DNA from: Gracilinema caldarium DSM 7334
GTDB taxonomy: Bacteria > Spirochaetota > Spirochaetia > Treponematales > Breznakiellaceae
Assembly (NCBI RefSeq): GCF_000219725.1
Contig: NC_015732.1
Location: 2,548,972-2,612,971, forward strand
Length of the DNA: 64,000 nucleotides
Reading direction: 5' to 3'
The translations under genes were made by a program, and so were the position numbers. The number at the start of each line of letters is the position of its first letter. Positions within the stretch are counted from its first letter, which is position 1. A model generated the notes under the pieces. It made no database searches. It had not been told where the DNA came from and saw only the letters and a program-made list of their open reading frames with translations. Below are positions 53,151-62,626 of this stretch, piece after piece.

Positions 53151-53795
53151 TCACTCAATTGTACCCCGAAGGGTTCGGGCTAGTTCCTTCCAGACAATTT
53201 TATCTGCTTCAGGCAGGGCTGCGAACTGGTCCTGTTTCCCATAGGCAGAGAGATCGATGAACCGGTTCACCCGTTCCAGCAGGGTTTTAAATTTCTGCTC
53301 CTGAAAATCCCGAAGCCAGGTGGGTAATTTTTTTCTTAGCCGTAGGAGCTGTTCATAGTGGGGCGCACAGAGGCCTTCTGATAGGGTAAACTTCCGCTGT
53401 AGTTCAGCTTCTTCCGGGCTTTTTCCAGTTGATTCGGCTAAAAAGGAAAGATATTCCTTTTCAATCCGTTCCTGTTCCACACAGATGGGGCACACGGCCT
53501 TGGGTTTCCAGGGCTTATTTTTCAGAAATGCTTCGATCCGGTCTTCGAGGATATCCCGACCGAGAATGGCCACCGCAAGGCCATCCCGGAAATTGCTTAA
53601 GTTTTTAGAGTGTTCCCGGCAGAAACCTCCGGCAGCCCGGTGGGCTGCCCGGAAGGGCCGGTCAGAAATGTGTTCAAAGAGCATGTTGTCCAGATACCGC
53701 CAGGTCCGTTCGTTTACGATACGACAGAGGGGGCATCCTTCCTGTTCACAGGCCTTTTCCAGTTCAAAAAAGTTGATGTGTTTATCGATTGCCAC
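53151..53795 (-). CDS. DUF6062-like cysteine-motif protein
   Basis: 214-residue cytoplasmic protein with four paired Cys/His clusters: GCPLCRIV, GGFCREHSKN, KAVCPICVEQ and EGLCAPHYEQ. The repeated CxxC and C-x2-H spacing suggests two zinc or metal sites. The remainder is charged helix. A GTG at 53795 preceded by AGGAGG at 5 bases is taken as the start; a GTG at 53822 would add 9 residues but has no such site. Function unknown; it is the first gene of the regulator/ligase cluster, 18 bases before the XRE-cupin gene. Confidence 0.78.
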   Translation of the reverse strand: MAIDKHINFFELEKACEQEGCPLCRIVNERTWRYLDNMLFEHISDRPFRAAHRAAGGFCREHSKNLSNFRDGLAVAILGRDILEDRIEAFLKNKPWKPKAVCPICVEQERIEKEYLSFLAESTGKSPEEAELQRKFTLSEGLCAPHYEQLLRLRKKLPTWLRDFQEQKFKTLLERVNRFIDLSAYGKQDQFAALPEADKIVWKELARTLRGTIE

Positions 53796-53834
53796 AAGCA
53801 CCTCCTGGGCAGATATATTCACGTCCCGACTGGT

Positions 53835-54536
53835 TTATTCCCGCTGTTCCACAGACCCATTGGCATGACCTATAAAAAGGCGGGGATGTTTCCGGGTAAA
53901 AAGGCCGTTTTCGACCACCCCGGGGATCTGGTTTATCCGGCTCTCCAGTTCTTCAGGGTCCATCGGCGCGGGGAAGCGTATATCGAGCAGGAGGTTTGCG
54001 TGTTCGGTGATGACCGGCCCTGCCTTCCTGACCGCTTCGCGGAGCTGAACCTCCGCACCAAGGGCTTCCAGGGCCCGCTCTACCGGCACGCGGGCTTCCG
54101 GAATGACCTCTACCGGTATGGAAAACTTAAGCCCCAGGTGTTCCACCACCTTGGTTTCATCAACCACGATCGCATAGGATTTAGATGCATAGGCGACAAT
54201 TTTTTCGACCAGAAGAGCGCCGCCGCCGCCCTTAGTACACCTATTTTGAGGGTCTACTTCATCGGCACCATCTATGGTAAGATCAAGCTCTCCACCAATT
54301 TCTTTTGAGTTCAGGGTATAGAGTGGTATACCCCACTGTTCGCAGGCAATGACGGTCTGAAAGCTCGTCGGAACCGCCAGAATGTTTTGTAAGACTCCTT
54401 TTTGCATAAGTTCCCCGATATAATACACCGCTGGGATTGCAGTGGATCCTGTGCCAAGACCCAGTTTCATCCCACTTCGGACAAGACGGTCCACCGCAGC
54501 GCGGGCTACCAGTTGTTTTATTGCTTTCTGATCCAT
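53835..54536 (-). CDS. rpiA: Ribose-5-phosphate isomerase A
   Basis: 233-residue pentose phosphate enzyme interconverting ribose 5-phosphate and ribulose 5-phosphate. MKLGLGTGSTA (phosphate loop), LTIDGADEVDPQN (catalytic Asp), CTKGGGGALLVEKIVAYA (catalytic Glu-Lys region), and LLLDIRFPAPMDPEELESRIN are the family motifs. ATG 54536 has GGAGG 7 bases upstream. It diverges from the PAS-PP2C gene. Confidence 0.97.
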   Translation of the reverse strand: MDQKAIKQLVARAAVDRLVRSGMKLGLGTGSTAIPAVYYIGELMQKGVLQNILAVPTSFQTVIACEQWGIPLYTLNSKEIGGELDLTIDGADEVDPQNRCTKGGGGALLVEKIVAYASKSYAIVVDETKVVEHLGLKFSIPVEVIPEARVPVERALEALGAEVQLREAVRKAGPVITEHANLLLDIRFPAPMDPEELESRINQIPGVVENGLFTRKHPRLFIGHANGSVEQRE

Positions 54537-54582
54537 ACCGGAACCTCCACAAAGACTCGCTTTTTGCACTATACTGTACCTT

Positions 54583-55737
54583 GTGAATACATGCAACGAT
54601 GAATTTTTACTAGAGTCCATTAGCTATTTTGATGTTCTGGAACAAATGCAGGATGGGATTTTTATCGTAGATAGGGATTTTACCATCCGCTACTGGAACC
54701 CCGCCGCAGAGCAGATCCTGGGCTATCCGGCCCGGGAAGTCTGCGGCTGGGCCTGTTCTACCCTGGGGCCTCTGTGCAAACGGGATGCCTCGGGAAACCC
54801 CCTCTGCGGGGAGGGCATCTGCCCCCTGGCATTATCAGTAAAGGGGGGCTATACCGGCCGCTACCCCAGTTATGTGTTTATGAGAACCGCCGATGGGCGG
54901 GAAGTTCCCCTATCGCTTTCTGTAAGCACCTTAAAAAACAAAGAGGGCCAGGTGGTGGGCGGCATCGGCATGTTCCGGGATATGAGCGAAGAATACGGCC
55001 AGCTGAAACTGGTGAGCGAAATACAAAAAACCATGGTTACCACCGAACCCTTCGCTGTGGGGCACCTACGGATCAGCACCCTCTTTCATCCCCTGGAAGT
55101 CACCGGCGGAGACTATGTGGAAGCCTTTAGAACAGACACAGGACTTTTGGTAGCTTCCAGCGCCGATGCGACCGGCCACGGGGTATCGGCGGCCCTTTTT
55201 GCAATGATTTATAAGACCCTGTTTCATGGAAGCCTTAAGAGCACCTATTCACCTGCAAAAATGCTGGAACTCATCAACCGGGACTTTATTCAAACTTCTA
55301 CGGTGGAAGGGTATTACCTGACCGCATCGATCATTGTGATGGATCCGAAAAAGCGGACCGGTTATTTTGCCAGTGCGGGGCACCCCATGGCGCTGATATT
55401 CAGGAGACGCCACGGGGTGCTGGTTCCAGAGCCGATTCGGGAGCGGTCCTTCATGATTGGCATGGTAGAAAATTGCAAATATCAGGAAATTCCCTTTAGC
55501 CTGGACCCGGGGGACATACTCTTCCTTGCTTCCGACGGAGTATATGAGGCAGAGGATGCGAATGGCATCCCCTTTGAAATTGAGGGGGTTACGGCCTTTT
55601 TCGCCGATTGGATCACCGAAGAGGAGCGCAACCTGGAGGACCTGTACCAGGTGCTGAAATCCCGAAATCCTTTAGGTCAGCTTGCGGACGATGTCAGTGC
55701 CCTCATGATTGAATCCGACAATATCGAAGGGCTTTAG
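54583..55737 (+). CDS. PAS-domain PP2C (SpoIIE/RsbU-type) phosphatase
   Basis: 384-residue signalling protein. PAS domain (residues 15-140: DGIFIVDRDFTIRYWNPAAEQILGYPAREVCG ... GIGMFRDMSEE) followed by a PP2C-type phosphatase domain: VTGGDYVEAF, SSADATGHGVSAALFAMIY, YFASAGHPMAL, LFLASDGVYEAEDA and LADDVSALMI, with metal-binding Asp residues present. A Cys-rich loop in the PAS domain (STLGPLCKRDASGNPLCGEGICPL) may bind metal or heme. It probably dephosphorylates an anti-sigma-antagonist (RsbV-like) protein. Start is GTG 54583. Confidence 0.9.
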   Translation: MNTCNDEFLLESISYFDVLEQMQDGIFIVDRDFTIRYWNPAAEQILGYPAREVCGWACSTLGPLCKRDASGNPLCGEGICPLALSVKGGYTGRYPSYVFMRTADGREVPLSLSVSTLKNKEGQVVGGIGMFRDMSEEYGQLKLVSEIQKTMVTTEPFAVGHLRISTLFHPLEVTGGDYVEAFRTDTGLLVASSADATGHGVSAALFAMIYKTLFHGSLKSTYSPAKMLELINRDFIQTSTVEGYYLTASIIVMDPKKRTGYFASAGHPMALIFRRRHGVLVPEPIRERSFMIGMVENCKYQEIPFSLDPGDILFLASDGVYEAEDANGIPFEIEGVTAFFADWITEEERNLEDLYQVLKSRNPLGQLADDVSALMIESDNIEGL

Positions 55738-55744
55738 AGCACGG

Positions 55745-57241
55745 TTAGAGTGGGTATTCCTGACCCGTAAAGAGTGAAAACTGCAGTTTCGCCTGCCGCA
55801 GGAGCATGTCATAGCCATTCAGGGTTTTACAGCCCGCCTTGGCGGCCCGTTTCAGCAGTTTCGTTTCCTCTGGTTTGTAAATCAGGTCCATGACCACTTC
55901 TTTACCCCTGAACTTATATAATTCTATGGGGTCTTCATCGATGTTTGGCTCCATCCCTACCGATGTGGTTTGGATGATGATATCCCGATAGTGATCGATA
56001 AGCTCGATGCCCCGGGCATCCAGGCCGGCCCATGCGAAATTAAGGGGTTCGGCAATTTCCTTTGCCCGAAGGGGAGTCCTGTTCAGAACGAGCGCCCGGC
56101 CTTTAAGACGGTGAATTTCAGAAGCTACCGCTTTAGCAACACCACCAGCACCAATTATGGTTACCCGTTTAAAAAGAAGATTTGGTTTCCCGATAAATTC
56201 TAAAAGGGAATCAGAAAATCCTTGGGCATCGGTATTATAAGCAGCCCAACCCTGAGGGGCACGAACCAAGGTATTGCAGGAACCAATTCGATCTACCTCT
56301 GGCGAACGTTGGGAACAATAGGTCAACACAGCTTCTTTGTGGGGAATGGTTACCGACAGTCCTTGAATATTGAGAGTCTCAGCAAGATTAAAAAAAGATG
56401 ATAAATCTTGAACAGGAAATGGAATATACACTGCATTCATTTTTAATCTGCTGTAGCCCTCATTATGGATCTGTGGACTTGCTGTAGCTGAAAGAGGATA
56501 TCCAATGATACCATAAACTTTTGTCTTATGATTAAGTGAACGGAAGCGATAGGTATCTACCAGCGTCCTTGGATCTAGCTGTCCAGGACCAGCAACCTGG
56601 ATCTCCGAATCAGATTCGATCTCAGCGATGGGACTAGTAAAACTGAGGTGGGAGCCCAGTCGTTCAGCTAGAATTCTGGTACTTACTCCATGGGGACCCA
56701 TGGCAATAAGAATTTTCTCCATATCTTTAGTTGAGTCAGCAACTTTAAAAAGGCGAGCCACATCATCATAATTGTGAGGCATTACTGCGACCTTAGCAAT
56801 TTCATCACCGGTTCTGCGTAAACTGCGTAATTTCTGTTCCAGGTTTTCATCAACCCCATGAAAATTATGATAGGATCGGATAATCTTAGTCCCAAAGGTT
56901 CTTGCAGCTTCTTCAAGACTGGGAACATCTAGATCTTCTTCAAGATCTACATAGGCAAAATTCCGGCGCTGGTCCGTATCAGCAAAGGCAAGACCAGCAG
57001 CCAAAAGAACAATTCGGGCACCTTCTCCTTCTTTAAAATTTCCACCATCTATCTTTCGACGAACCGTAAGAATGGTAGGAATTCCTGCTAAAGCAGGAAA
57101 TCTTCGTATGTAAAATCGTTCATCAGGATCAAGGAAATCGACCCGCAGTTCAACTACATCAATATAGGCTCGATAACGATCTACAAGTTCAAGATCCTTT
57201 ACGATGGTTTTGCCAGTAAGACATAAACAGACCTTTGCCAC
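55745..57241 (-). CDS. aroDE: Bifunctional 3-dehydroquinate dehydratase / shikimate dehydrogenase
   Basis: 498-residue fusion. The N-terminal type I dehydroquinase (residues 1-215) has VVELRVDFLD, PTILTVRRKIDGG, KIIRSYHNFHG and the Schiff-base Lys in AKVAVMPHN. The C-terminal NADP-dependent shikimate dehydrogenase (residues 230-498) has YGIIGYPLSATASPQIHNEGY, SVTIPHKEAVLTYC, NTDAQGFSDSL and VTIIGAGGVAKAVASEI. Start is GTG 57241 with AAGGAG 6 bases away. The fusion is known in spirochaetes, chlamydiae and plants. Confidence 0.96.
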   Translation of the reverse strand: MAKVCLCLTGKTIVKDLELVDRYRAYIDVVELRVDFLDPDERFYIRRFPALAGIPTILTVRRKIDGGNFKEGEGARIVLLAAGLAFADTDQRRNFAYVDLEEDLDVPSLEEAARTFGTKIIRSYHNFHGVDENLEQKLRSLRRTGDEIAKVAVMPHNYDDVARLFKVADSTKDMEKILIAMGPHGVSTRILAERLGSHLSFTSPIAEIESDSEIQVAGPGQLDPRTLVDTYRFRSLNHKTKVYGIIGYPLSATASPQIHNEGYSRLKMNAVYIPFPVQDLSSFFNLAETLNIQGLSVTIPHKEAVLTYCSQRSPEVDRIGSCNTLVRAPQGWAAYNTDAQGFSDSLLEFIGKPNLLFKRVTIIGAGGVAKAVASEIHRLKGRALVLNRTPLRAKEIAEPLNFAWAGLDARGIELIDHYRDIIIQTTSVGMEPNIDEDPIELYKFRGKEVVMDLIYKPEETKLLKRAAKAGCKTLNGYDMLLRQAKLQFSLFTGQEYPL

Positions 57242-57251
57242 AGAGAACTCC

Positions 57252-57728
57252 TTAATAATCGGGGCGATATACAAAAAGACCATTTACCTTATGCTCTTCC
57301 GTTAACTGTACTTTCAACCGTAGGGGCCAACCGCGGCTCGGAAGACGAAATATGAGATAGGTATCCTGTTGTATAAGGGGTTCTCCTAATACCGTTAAAA
57401 CAATTTCTCTTGAATCCCCTTGCTTTATACCATATCCTTGGGGTACTGCTATCTGCCAAACTCGATTCTGATACCAGTATAAATCTATTCCTTCATAACT
57501 AAAAACCACATCATCCTGCCAACTTTCCTGCCCCCTCACTGTGTAGACGGCCATGGGACTGCCAAACTGGGTAATTATACTTTGAAGGCTTGCACCAACA
57601 AGCCATGAAGGATCCTGAAGAAGATCTAAACTGGTATCATAAAAATTTGTTTGTGCATAGCTTACTACAAATACATTACATAAGAGGGTAAATAAAAAGG
57701 TACATCTCTTTATCCGATAGAAATTCAT
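57252..57728 (-). CDS. Small secreted protein of unknown function
   Basis: 158-residue protein with signal peptide (FLFTLLCNVFVVSYAQT). The mature part is a single domain: SIITQFGSPMAVYTVRGQESWQDDVVFSYEGIDLYWYQNRVWQI, then YGIKQGDSREIVLTVLGEPL and FRLPSRGWPLRLKVQL. No family recognised with certainty. It lies 10 bases upstream of aroDE and may share its promoter. Confidence 0.75.
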   Translation of the reverse strand: MNFYRIKRCTFLFTLLCNVFVVSYAQTNFYDTSLDLLQDPSWLVGASLQSIITQFGSPMAVYTVRGQESWQDDVVFSYEGIDLYWYQNRVWQIAVPQGYGIKQGDSREIVLTVLGEPLIQQDTYLIFRLPSRGWPLRLKVQLTEEHKVNGLFVYRPDY

Positions 57729-57836
57729 GATTCTTAATCTACCGACCTAATTAAGATATCGCAAGAGGCTTGCAACTTTTCCTTTACAATTGGGTCATAA
57801 CATAGCACTATTATTAATTATGGAGAAGAATTATCT

Positions 57837-59600
57837 ATGGTACGTTTAGAGCGCAGGACCTTAACTGAATTGGTGCAGGCATCATCATTACGTTTTGCTA
57901 AAAGAACAGTATTTTCCCTTTTTTCAGAAGGAACTTTATCAAATCTAGTCACTTATGAAGATTTTGGAAAGCTCAGTACTGGAGTTGCTAGTGTTTTACA
58001 ACAACTGGGTCTTAAAAAAGGCGACAGGGTTATGCTTCTTTCGGAAAATCGTCCAGAATGGCCAATAAGTTACTTCGGTATTTCCCTGGCAGGAACTGTT
58101 ATTGTACCAATCCTTACTGATTTTATTGCTGAACATATAGGAACAATTGCTCGACATGCAGAGATTTCTGCAGTGTGTGCCACCGAAAAAACCCTTGCTA
58201 AGATTAAAATCGCAGGTATTTCTGAGGATATTCCTCTTCTTCGGATTGATGAAATGGACAGCCAGGGTATCATGGTTTCTATTAAGGGGCAGGAGGTTAA
58301 AATGGAATTCAAGCCCCTTATTCCTTATAAGGCACAGGAAGATGAGGTTGCCACTATCATTTATACCTCTGGAACAACTGGCAGCAGTAAAGGGGTCATG
58401 CTCAGCCATCGGAATCTGATATTTGAAGCCCAGGCATGCCGAAGCATTATAAAGATTTACCCTCGGGATAGGTTCCTTTCGGTATTACCCCTAGCCCATA
58501 CTTATGAATGTACGATAGGTATGCTTATTGCGGTTCTTAATGGTGCAAGCACCACCTATCTTGGAAAAGCTCCCACACCAGCTATTTTGATGCCAGCCTT
58601 AGAATTAATACGACCAACTATTATGCTCACGGTTCCGCTCATTATTGAAAAAACCTATCGTACCAAGATAAAACCTTCCCTGGAAACCCATCCCCTTTAT
58701 AAAATACCCCTAACCAAACCTCTCGCAATAAAGGTTGCCGGAACTAAGTTAATTGGTTCTTTTGGAGGAGCCATACGATTTTTCGGTATTGGAGGTGCAG
58801 CCTTGGCAGCGGATGTAGAAGATTTTTTACAGCGAGCAGGCTTTCCTTATGCAATCGGTTATGGTCTAACCGAGACTGCCCCCCTTTTGGCAGGAGCACC
58901 ACCTTTTAAGTCGGTGCTTCGTTCCACCGGTCCTGCCCTTAAAGGGGTAGAGCTGCGCATTGTGGATCAGAATGGGCATATTGTTGGAGGAGCGGGGGCT
59001 CCCAAAGATGCACCAGAACACGCAGAAGGAGAAATTCAGGCCAGAGGACCTAATGTCATGTTAGGGTATTACAAGGATCCGGAAAAGACCGCTGAGGTCT
59101 TTACCAGTGATGGATGGTTCAAAACAGGCGATCTGGGCAGTATGGATAAAAAGGGCAGACTCTTTATCCGGGGGCGTCTCAAGGCTATGATACTTGGTCC
59201 TTCGGGAGAAAATATCTATCCAGAAGAGATCGAAAGTATATTAAATAGTTCAGGTTACGTGGAAGACTCTCTAGTATATGCCACTGAAAAGGGAGAGCTG
59301 GTAGCCCTGGTAGTTTTAAGCGAGAAGGCTAAAACCATGTTTGCCGCCACTTCTGATATACTACATGAGGCAGGAAAAACCCTTGAAACAACAGCCCATA
59401 ATGTCGGACAAGCAACTCAGCATGCTGCCCAGGGAACGATACAGGGGATCCAACATCTCTTACAAGAATTAAAAAATACTACAAATAAACGGCTCGCAGG
59501 CTTTTCCAGAATTCATCGGGTAGAGCTTCAGGATGAACCTTTTGAAAAGACCGCTACACAAAAAATAAAGCGGTTCCTTTATCCGAAAAAGAAATCCTAA
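57837..59600 (+). CDS. Long-chain acyl-CoA synthetase-like enzyme
   Basis: 587-residue AMP-binding enzyme. IIYTSGTTGSSKGVMLSHRNL, LPLAHTYECTIGM, GIGGAALAADVEDFL, IGYGLTETAPLLAG, and GDLGSMDKKGRLFIRGRLKAMILGPSGENIYPEEIE are present. After the ligase core a helical extension (DILHEAGKTLETTAHNVGQATQHAAQGTIQG) precedes the catalytic Lys region QKIKRFLYPKK. It is cotranscribed with a NadD-like gene 4 bases downstream. A role in membrane lipid or fatty acid activation is likely. Confidence 0.94.
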   Translation: MVRLERRTLTELVQASSLRFAKRTVFSLFSEGTLSNLVTYEDFGKLSTGVASVLQQLGLKKGDRVMLLSENRPEWPISYFGISLAGTVIVPILTDFIAEHIGTIARHAEISAVCATEKTLAKIKIAGISEDIPLLRIDEMDSQGIMVSIKGQEVKMEFKPLIPYKAQEDEVATIIYTSGTTGSSKGVMLSHRNLIFEAQACRSIIKIYPRDRFLSVLPLAHTYECTIGMLIAVLNGASTTYLGKAPTPAILMPALELIRPTIMLTVPLIIEKTYRTKIKPSLETHPLYKIPLTKPLAIKVAGTKLIGSFGGAIRFFGIGGAALAADVEDFLQRAGFPYAIGYGLTETAPLLAGAPPFKSVLRSTGPALKGVELRIVDQNGHIVGGAGAPKDAPEHAEGEIQARGPNVMLGYYKDPEKTAEVFTSDGWFKTGDLGSMDKKGRLFIRGRLKAMILGPSGENIYPEEIESILNSSGYVEDSLVYATEKGELVALVVLSEKAKTMFAATSDILHEAGKTLETTAHNVGQATQHAAQGTIQGIQHLLQELKNTTNKRLAGFSRIHRVELQDEPFEKTATQKIKRFLYPKKKS

Positions 59601-59604
59601 AGCT

Positions 59605-60582
59605 ATGACTACAAAACCGCTTGGAGAACGATATTCTACAAAAGCTACCCTCAGGGTAGCCCGCCGGGTAGACGAAGTCTTTTCCAGTCTCCAGTCAGTC
59701 CCCTTTCTGCGAACACAAGATAAAACGGAATTCCGTTATTTTAGGCGGTTATTTCTTTCAGCTTTAGAAAAAATTGATCAGCGGATTATTAATGGAGAGC
59801 TCGTCCCATGGACGAAAACCGAAATTAATGCCCTCTATGAACAGGTTCAATATTGCCCACCCTGTCATGGATTGAAACAACCGATGGAACACTGTTTACT
59901 AGTCCATCGGCGTACCCTGCATATTGGTGTTTTTATTGGATCCTTTGATCCCTTTCAGATGACCCATCTAGAAACAGCCCTCCGGTTCTTGTCAAAGGGA
60001 TTGCCGCCGGCGGATGTAGTCTTTGTCATACCAGAAGGGGCCTATTCATCCACAAAACCAGGCAGATCCGATTATAATTATCGTTTTGATATCTTAAAAC
60101 GGCAGATAGAAGATGCCTTTCGGCCTTTTATTATTCCCCTCAATATTGGTAAAAAGGCAGACACCATCGAAATCATCAGCAGGCTAATTCAGCTACTTTG
60201 TGGTTATACAATTGAATTAACCCATATACTGGGTTCAGACATGTTTCCCCTGGCAGCTAAATGGTACGCCAAGGATCTTGCAATCTGGGAACCAATTGCA
60301 AAGGAACATAATGTCAATTTTCATTTCAGAGCTTTTGTTGTAAAACGGAACAAGGATGATGATATTATAGAAGCTATCACCATGGCAAAAACTCAAGGGA
60401 TTCCAGTTCAGGTTGACCCTAAACCGATCGGAACACCCTCATCTACCCATCTGCGAGAACATGGTTTTTTTACCATCATATTCCCCACCTTAGAGGTCAT
60501 AGAAAAACTAGAAGTCGTGTTCAGATATGGGATGCATCGTCATTGGCTTATCGAAAACCCACGACCGGATTATGAAATCTAG
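59605..60582 (+). CDS. NadD-like nucleotidyltransferase with N-terminal extension
   Basis: 325-residue protein. Residues about 105-280 form a cytidylyltransferase-like/NadD domain: HIGVFIGSFDPFQMTHLETA (the GxFDPxxxxH signature with Met-Thr-His), YNYRFDILKRQIEDAF, THILGSDMFPLAAKWY and GTPSSTHLRE (the second nucleotide motif). The first 100 residues are an additional helical region ending in a Cys motif, VQYCPPCHGLKQPMEHC, which may bind metal. Whether it is the main NAD-biosynthesis enzyme or another adenylyltransferase is unclear. It overlaps the convergent PASTA gene by 4 bases. Confidence 0.82.
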   Translation: MTTKPLGERYSTKATLRVARRVDEVFSSLQSVPFLRTQDKTEFRYFRRLFLSALEKIDQRIINGELVPWTKTEINALYEQVQYCPPCHGLKQPMEHCLLVHRRTLHIGVFIGSFDPFQMTHLETALRFLSKGLPPADVVFVIPEGAYSSTKPGRSDYNYRFDILKRQIEDAFRPFIIPLNIGKKADTIEIISRLIQLLCGYTIELTHILGSDMFPLAAKWYAKDLAIWEPIAKEHNVNFHFRAFVVKRNKDDDIIEAITMAKTQGIPVQVDPKPIGTPSSTHLREHGFFTIIFPTLEVIEKLEVVFRYGMHRHWLIENPRPDYEI

Positions 60583-61610
60583 TCTCCGGATACCTCTTCC
60601 CGTACCAATTCCCGGTTAAGTACCGACAAAATTAATACAGTTCCTTTGGGGACCTGGTAGGGAACTGTAAAGGCCCCCCCTGGGTGGTTTATGGTCAGAA
60701 TCTTTCTCCGTTCTCCTGTAGGAAGCAGTGCTTCAAGTTTCACTTCTAACGGATAGGGATATTCTGGAAGTGTTTGAGTAAAGAGTCCAAAGACTTCATT
60801 ATTGGGGACCTTTGTTGGTGCTGCAACGACTAAATCTAACCGAGTATTGGCAGCGACCACAGCCTGTCCTGCCGGTAACTGGGAAACCACAGTTCCAGGA
60901 GTTTCCCGATTTTGTACTGGTCGGATCGAGCAGACAAACCAAACACCAGATTGACGTATTCTATCCAACGCATCCTGAATGGGAAGTCCCACCAGATCAG
61001 GAATTTTAATCATAGCGTTTTCCGGACCACGACTTACAACAAATTCGAGACGAATTGGACCATCTATATCGGCACCAGGTTCAGGTTTTTGTTCAAGAAT
61101 AGTGCCGGCAGGCTGAGTAGAATATTTATAAAGCGGCGGTTCCCGTAAACTTACCAAAGCTCGGTTCGAAGCAGAAAAAAGGGTTTGCAGGTGCATCTTT
61201 ACATCATCCAAATTCTGTCCGATGTAATTCTCAATTTTATCAACTACCATACCACGACTGACTACAAGTTTTATTCTACGACCAGCTTTAACAATCGCCC
61301 CTGGCCCCGGATCTTGTTCAAGGATAGTTCCCTTATCTGCTGGATTATCGGAATATCGTAATTGTATTTTAGGGTATAACTCCTTTGCCTGCATCTCTAG
61401 TAAAGCTATGGTTAATTCTTTACCTTTCACGTTAGGTACCATAGTCTGTTCTGCACCCCGGATAGTCAGTATAAAAACTGTCATCGCAATAAGGGAGACA
61501 AACACCAATATGGCAATAGTAGCGGTAATAAAAAACCGAAGATGATTACTAACATAGGTTTCTATTGCATCAAAATCTATATCGATGTCAAATCGATTGA
61601 AAAAGCGCAT
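60579..61610 (-). CDS. PASTA-domain membrane protein
   Basis: 343-residue protein with a short cytoplasmic N-terminus, one membrane helix (FFITATIAILVFVSLIAMTVFILTI) and three extracytoplasmic PASTA repeats: TMVPNVKGKELTIALLEMQA, then ENYIGQNLDDVKMHLQTLFS, then KIPDLVGLPIQDALDRIRQS. Each ends in a x-G-x-x-I/V-x-x-x-P-x-x-G-x-x-V segment. A C-terminal beta domain follows. There is no kinase or PBP domain attached, although pbpC lies nearby, so it may be a muropeptide-binding protein of the cell envelope. Preceded at 12 bases by fmt. Confidence 0.9.
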   Translation of the reverse strand: MRFFNRFDIDIDFDAIETYVSNHLRFFITATIAILVFVSLIAMTVFILTIRGAEQTMVPNVKGKELTIALLEMQAKELYPKIQLRYSDNPADKGTILEQDPGPGAIVKAGRRIKLVVSRGMVVDKIENYIGQNLDDVKMHLQTLFSASNRALVSLREPPLYKYSTQPAGTILEQKPEPGADIDGPIRLEFVVSRGPENAMIKIPDLVGLPIQDALDRIRQSGVWFVCSIRPVQNRETPGTVVSQLPAGQAVVAANTRLDLVVAAPTKVPNNEVFGLFTQTLPEYPYPLEVKLEALLPTGERRKILTINHPGGAFTVPYQVPKGTVLILSVLNRELVREEVSGD

Positions 61611-61622
61611 ACGGTTAACCTC

Positions 61623-62624
61623 TTATTCCAGTTTGGAACCTATAAATTGTTTTGCACCATTTAAAAAGTTGACCCAATCGAGGGCTTTCTTTGTGGCATA
61701 TTGGAGTCGCTGAACAACAAGCAGACCCTTCCCTGTTTGTATCAATATACCCGCCTTTTTGTCTATGCCTAGAACAGTACCTGGAGGCTCTTGTTTTGAA
61801 AAAAACCTTGTTGTGCATGTATCAGGATTACAGAGAGGAAAAGCTTCAAGTATATAGAGCACTTGACCTGCATGTTTTGTAGCACAAAGAGGCCAAGGTG
61901 TGTAAGCTCTGATTTTAGCATCAATTTCAAGGGCACTGGCGGACCAGGAAATCCAACCATCTTCCTTAGAAATAATGGAACAGTAAGTTGCTTTTGCTTC
62001 ATCCTGTGGCGTGCTTTGTATTGTACCTTCGGCAATTCCTCGAAGAACCGGTGGAAGCAGTTCCGCTCCTCGCTGAGCAGCCCATCGGCTCAATGATTCA
62101 GTAGTTTCCCGCCCTGATAATTCGATATGGTCCTGTATAAGTATATCCCCTGAATCCATCTGAAGCGCCAAAGTCTGTATGGTGATGCCGGTTTCGCGGT
62201 CCCGGTTCAAAATAGCTGCCGGAATTGGGGTAGCTCCACGGTATTTCGGTAACAAAGAAGGATGAATGTTAATCCCACCCTTCGGGAAAAGACTTAGAAA
62301 TTTGGGGCCAAAGATTTTACCATAGGCAAAGGAAACAAGGATATCCGGTTTGAGATTTGCAATCTGGTCCCGAACAGAAGCATCCAGTTTTTCAGGTTTA
62401 AGAATAAGAAAGGATTGCAATGACTTTTCACGCAGCATGTCCTGCAAACGTGTCGCAGCAGCGCCTACTTCGGTAGGTTCAAGGGGGCCCTTTCGGCCTT
62501 TCCTGCTGTCCGGATTGGTCAAAACACCCACAACTTTTATCTCTCCAGAAGCGATCTGTTCAGCGATCAGTGCCTCGAGGGAAGGAACCGCAATCTCAGG
62601 ACTTCCAGCAAATACAATCCGCAT
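61623..62624 (-). CDS. fmt: Methionyl-tRNA formyltransferase
   Basis: 333-residue enzyme that formylates initiator Met-tRNA. MRIVFAGSPEIAVPSLEALI (start), VLTNPDSRKGRKG, the catalytic loop GGINIHPSLLPKYRGATPI and ETGITIQTLALQMDSGDIL, and C-terminal domain GKGLLVVQRLQYATKKALDW. Its start is 2 bases from the def stop, the common def-fmt pair. Confidence 0.97.
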   Translation of the reverse strand: MRIVFAGSPEIAVPSLEALIAEQIASGEIKVVGVLTNPDSRKGRKGPLEPTEVGAAATRLQDMLREKSLQSFLILKPEKLDASVRDQIANLKPDILVSFAYGKIFGPKFLSLFPKGGINIHPSLLPKYRGATPIPAAILNRDRETGITIQTLALQMDSGDILIQDHIELSGRETTESLSRWAAQRGAELLPPVLRGIAEGTIQSTPQDEAKATYCSIISKEDGWISWSASALEIDAKIRAYTPWPLCATKHAGQVLYILEAFPLCNPDTCTTRFFSKQEPPGTVLGIDKKAGILIQTGKGLLVVQRLQYATKKALDWVNFLNGAKQFIGSKLE

Positions 62625-62626
62625 GT

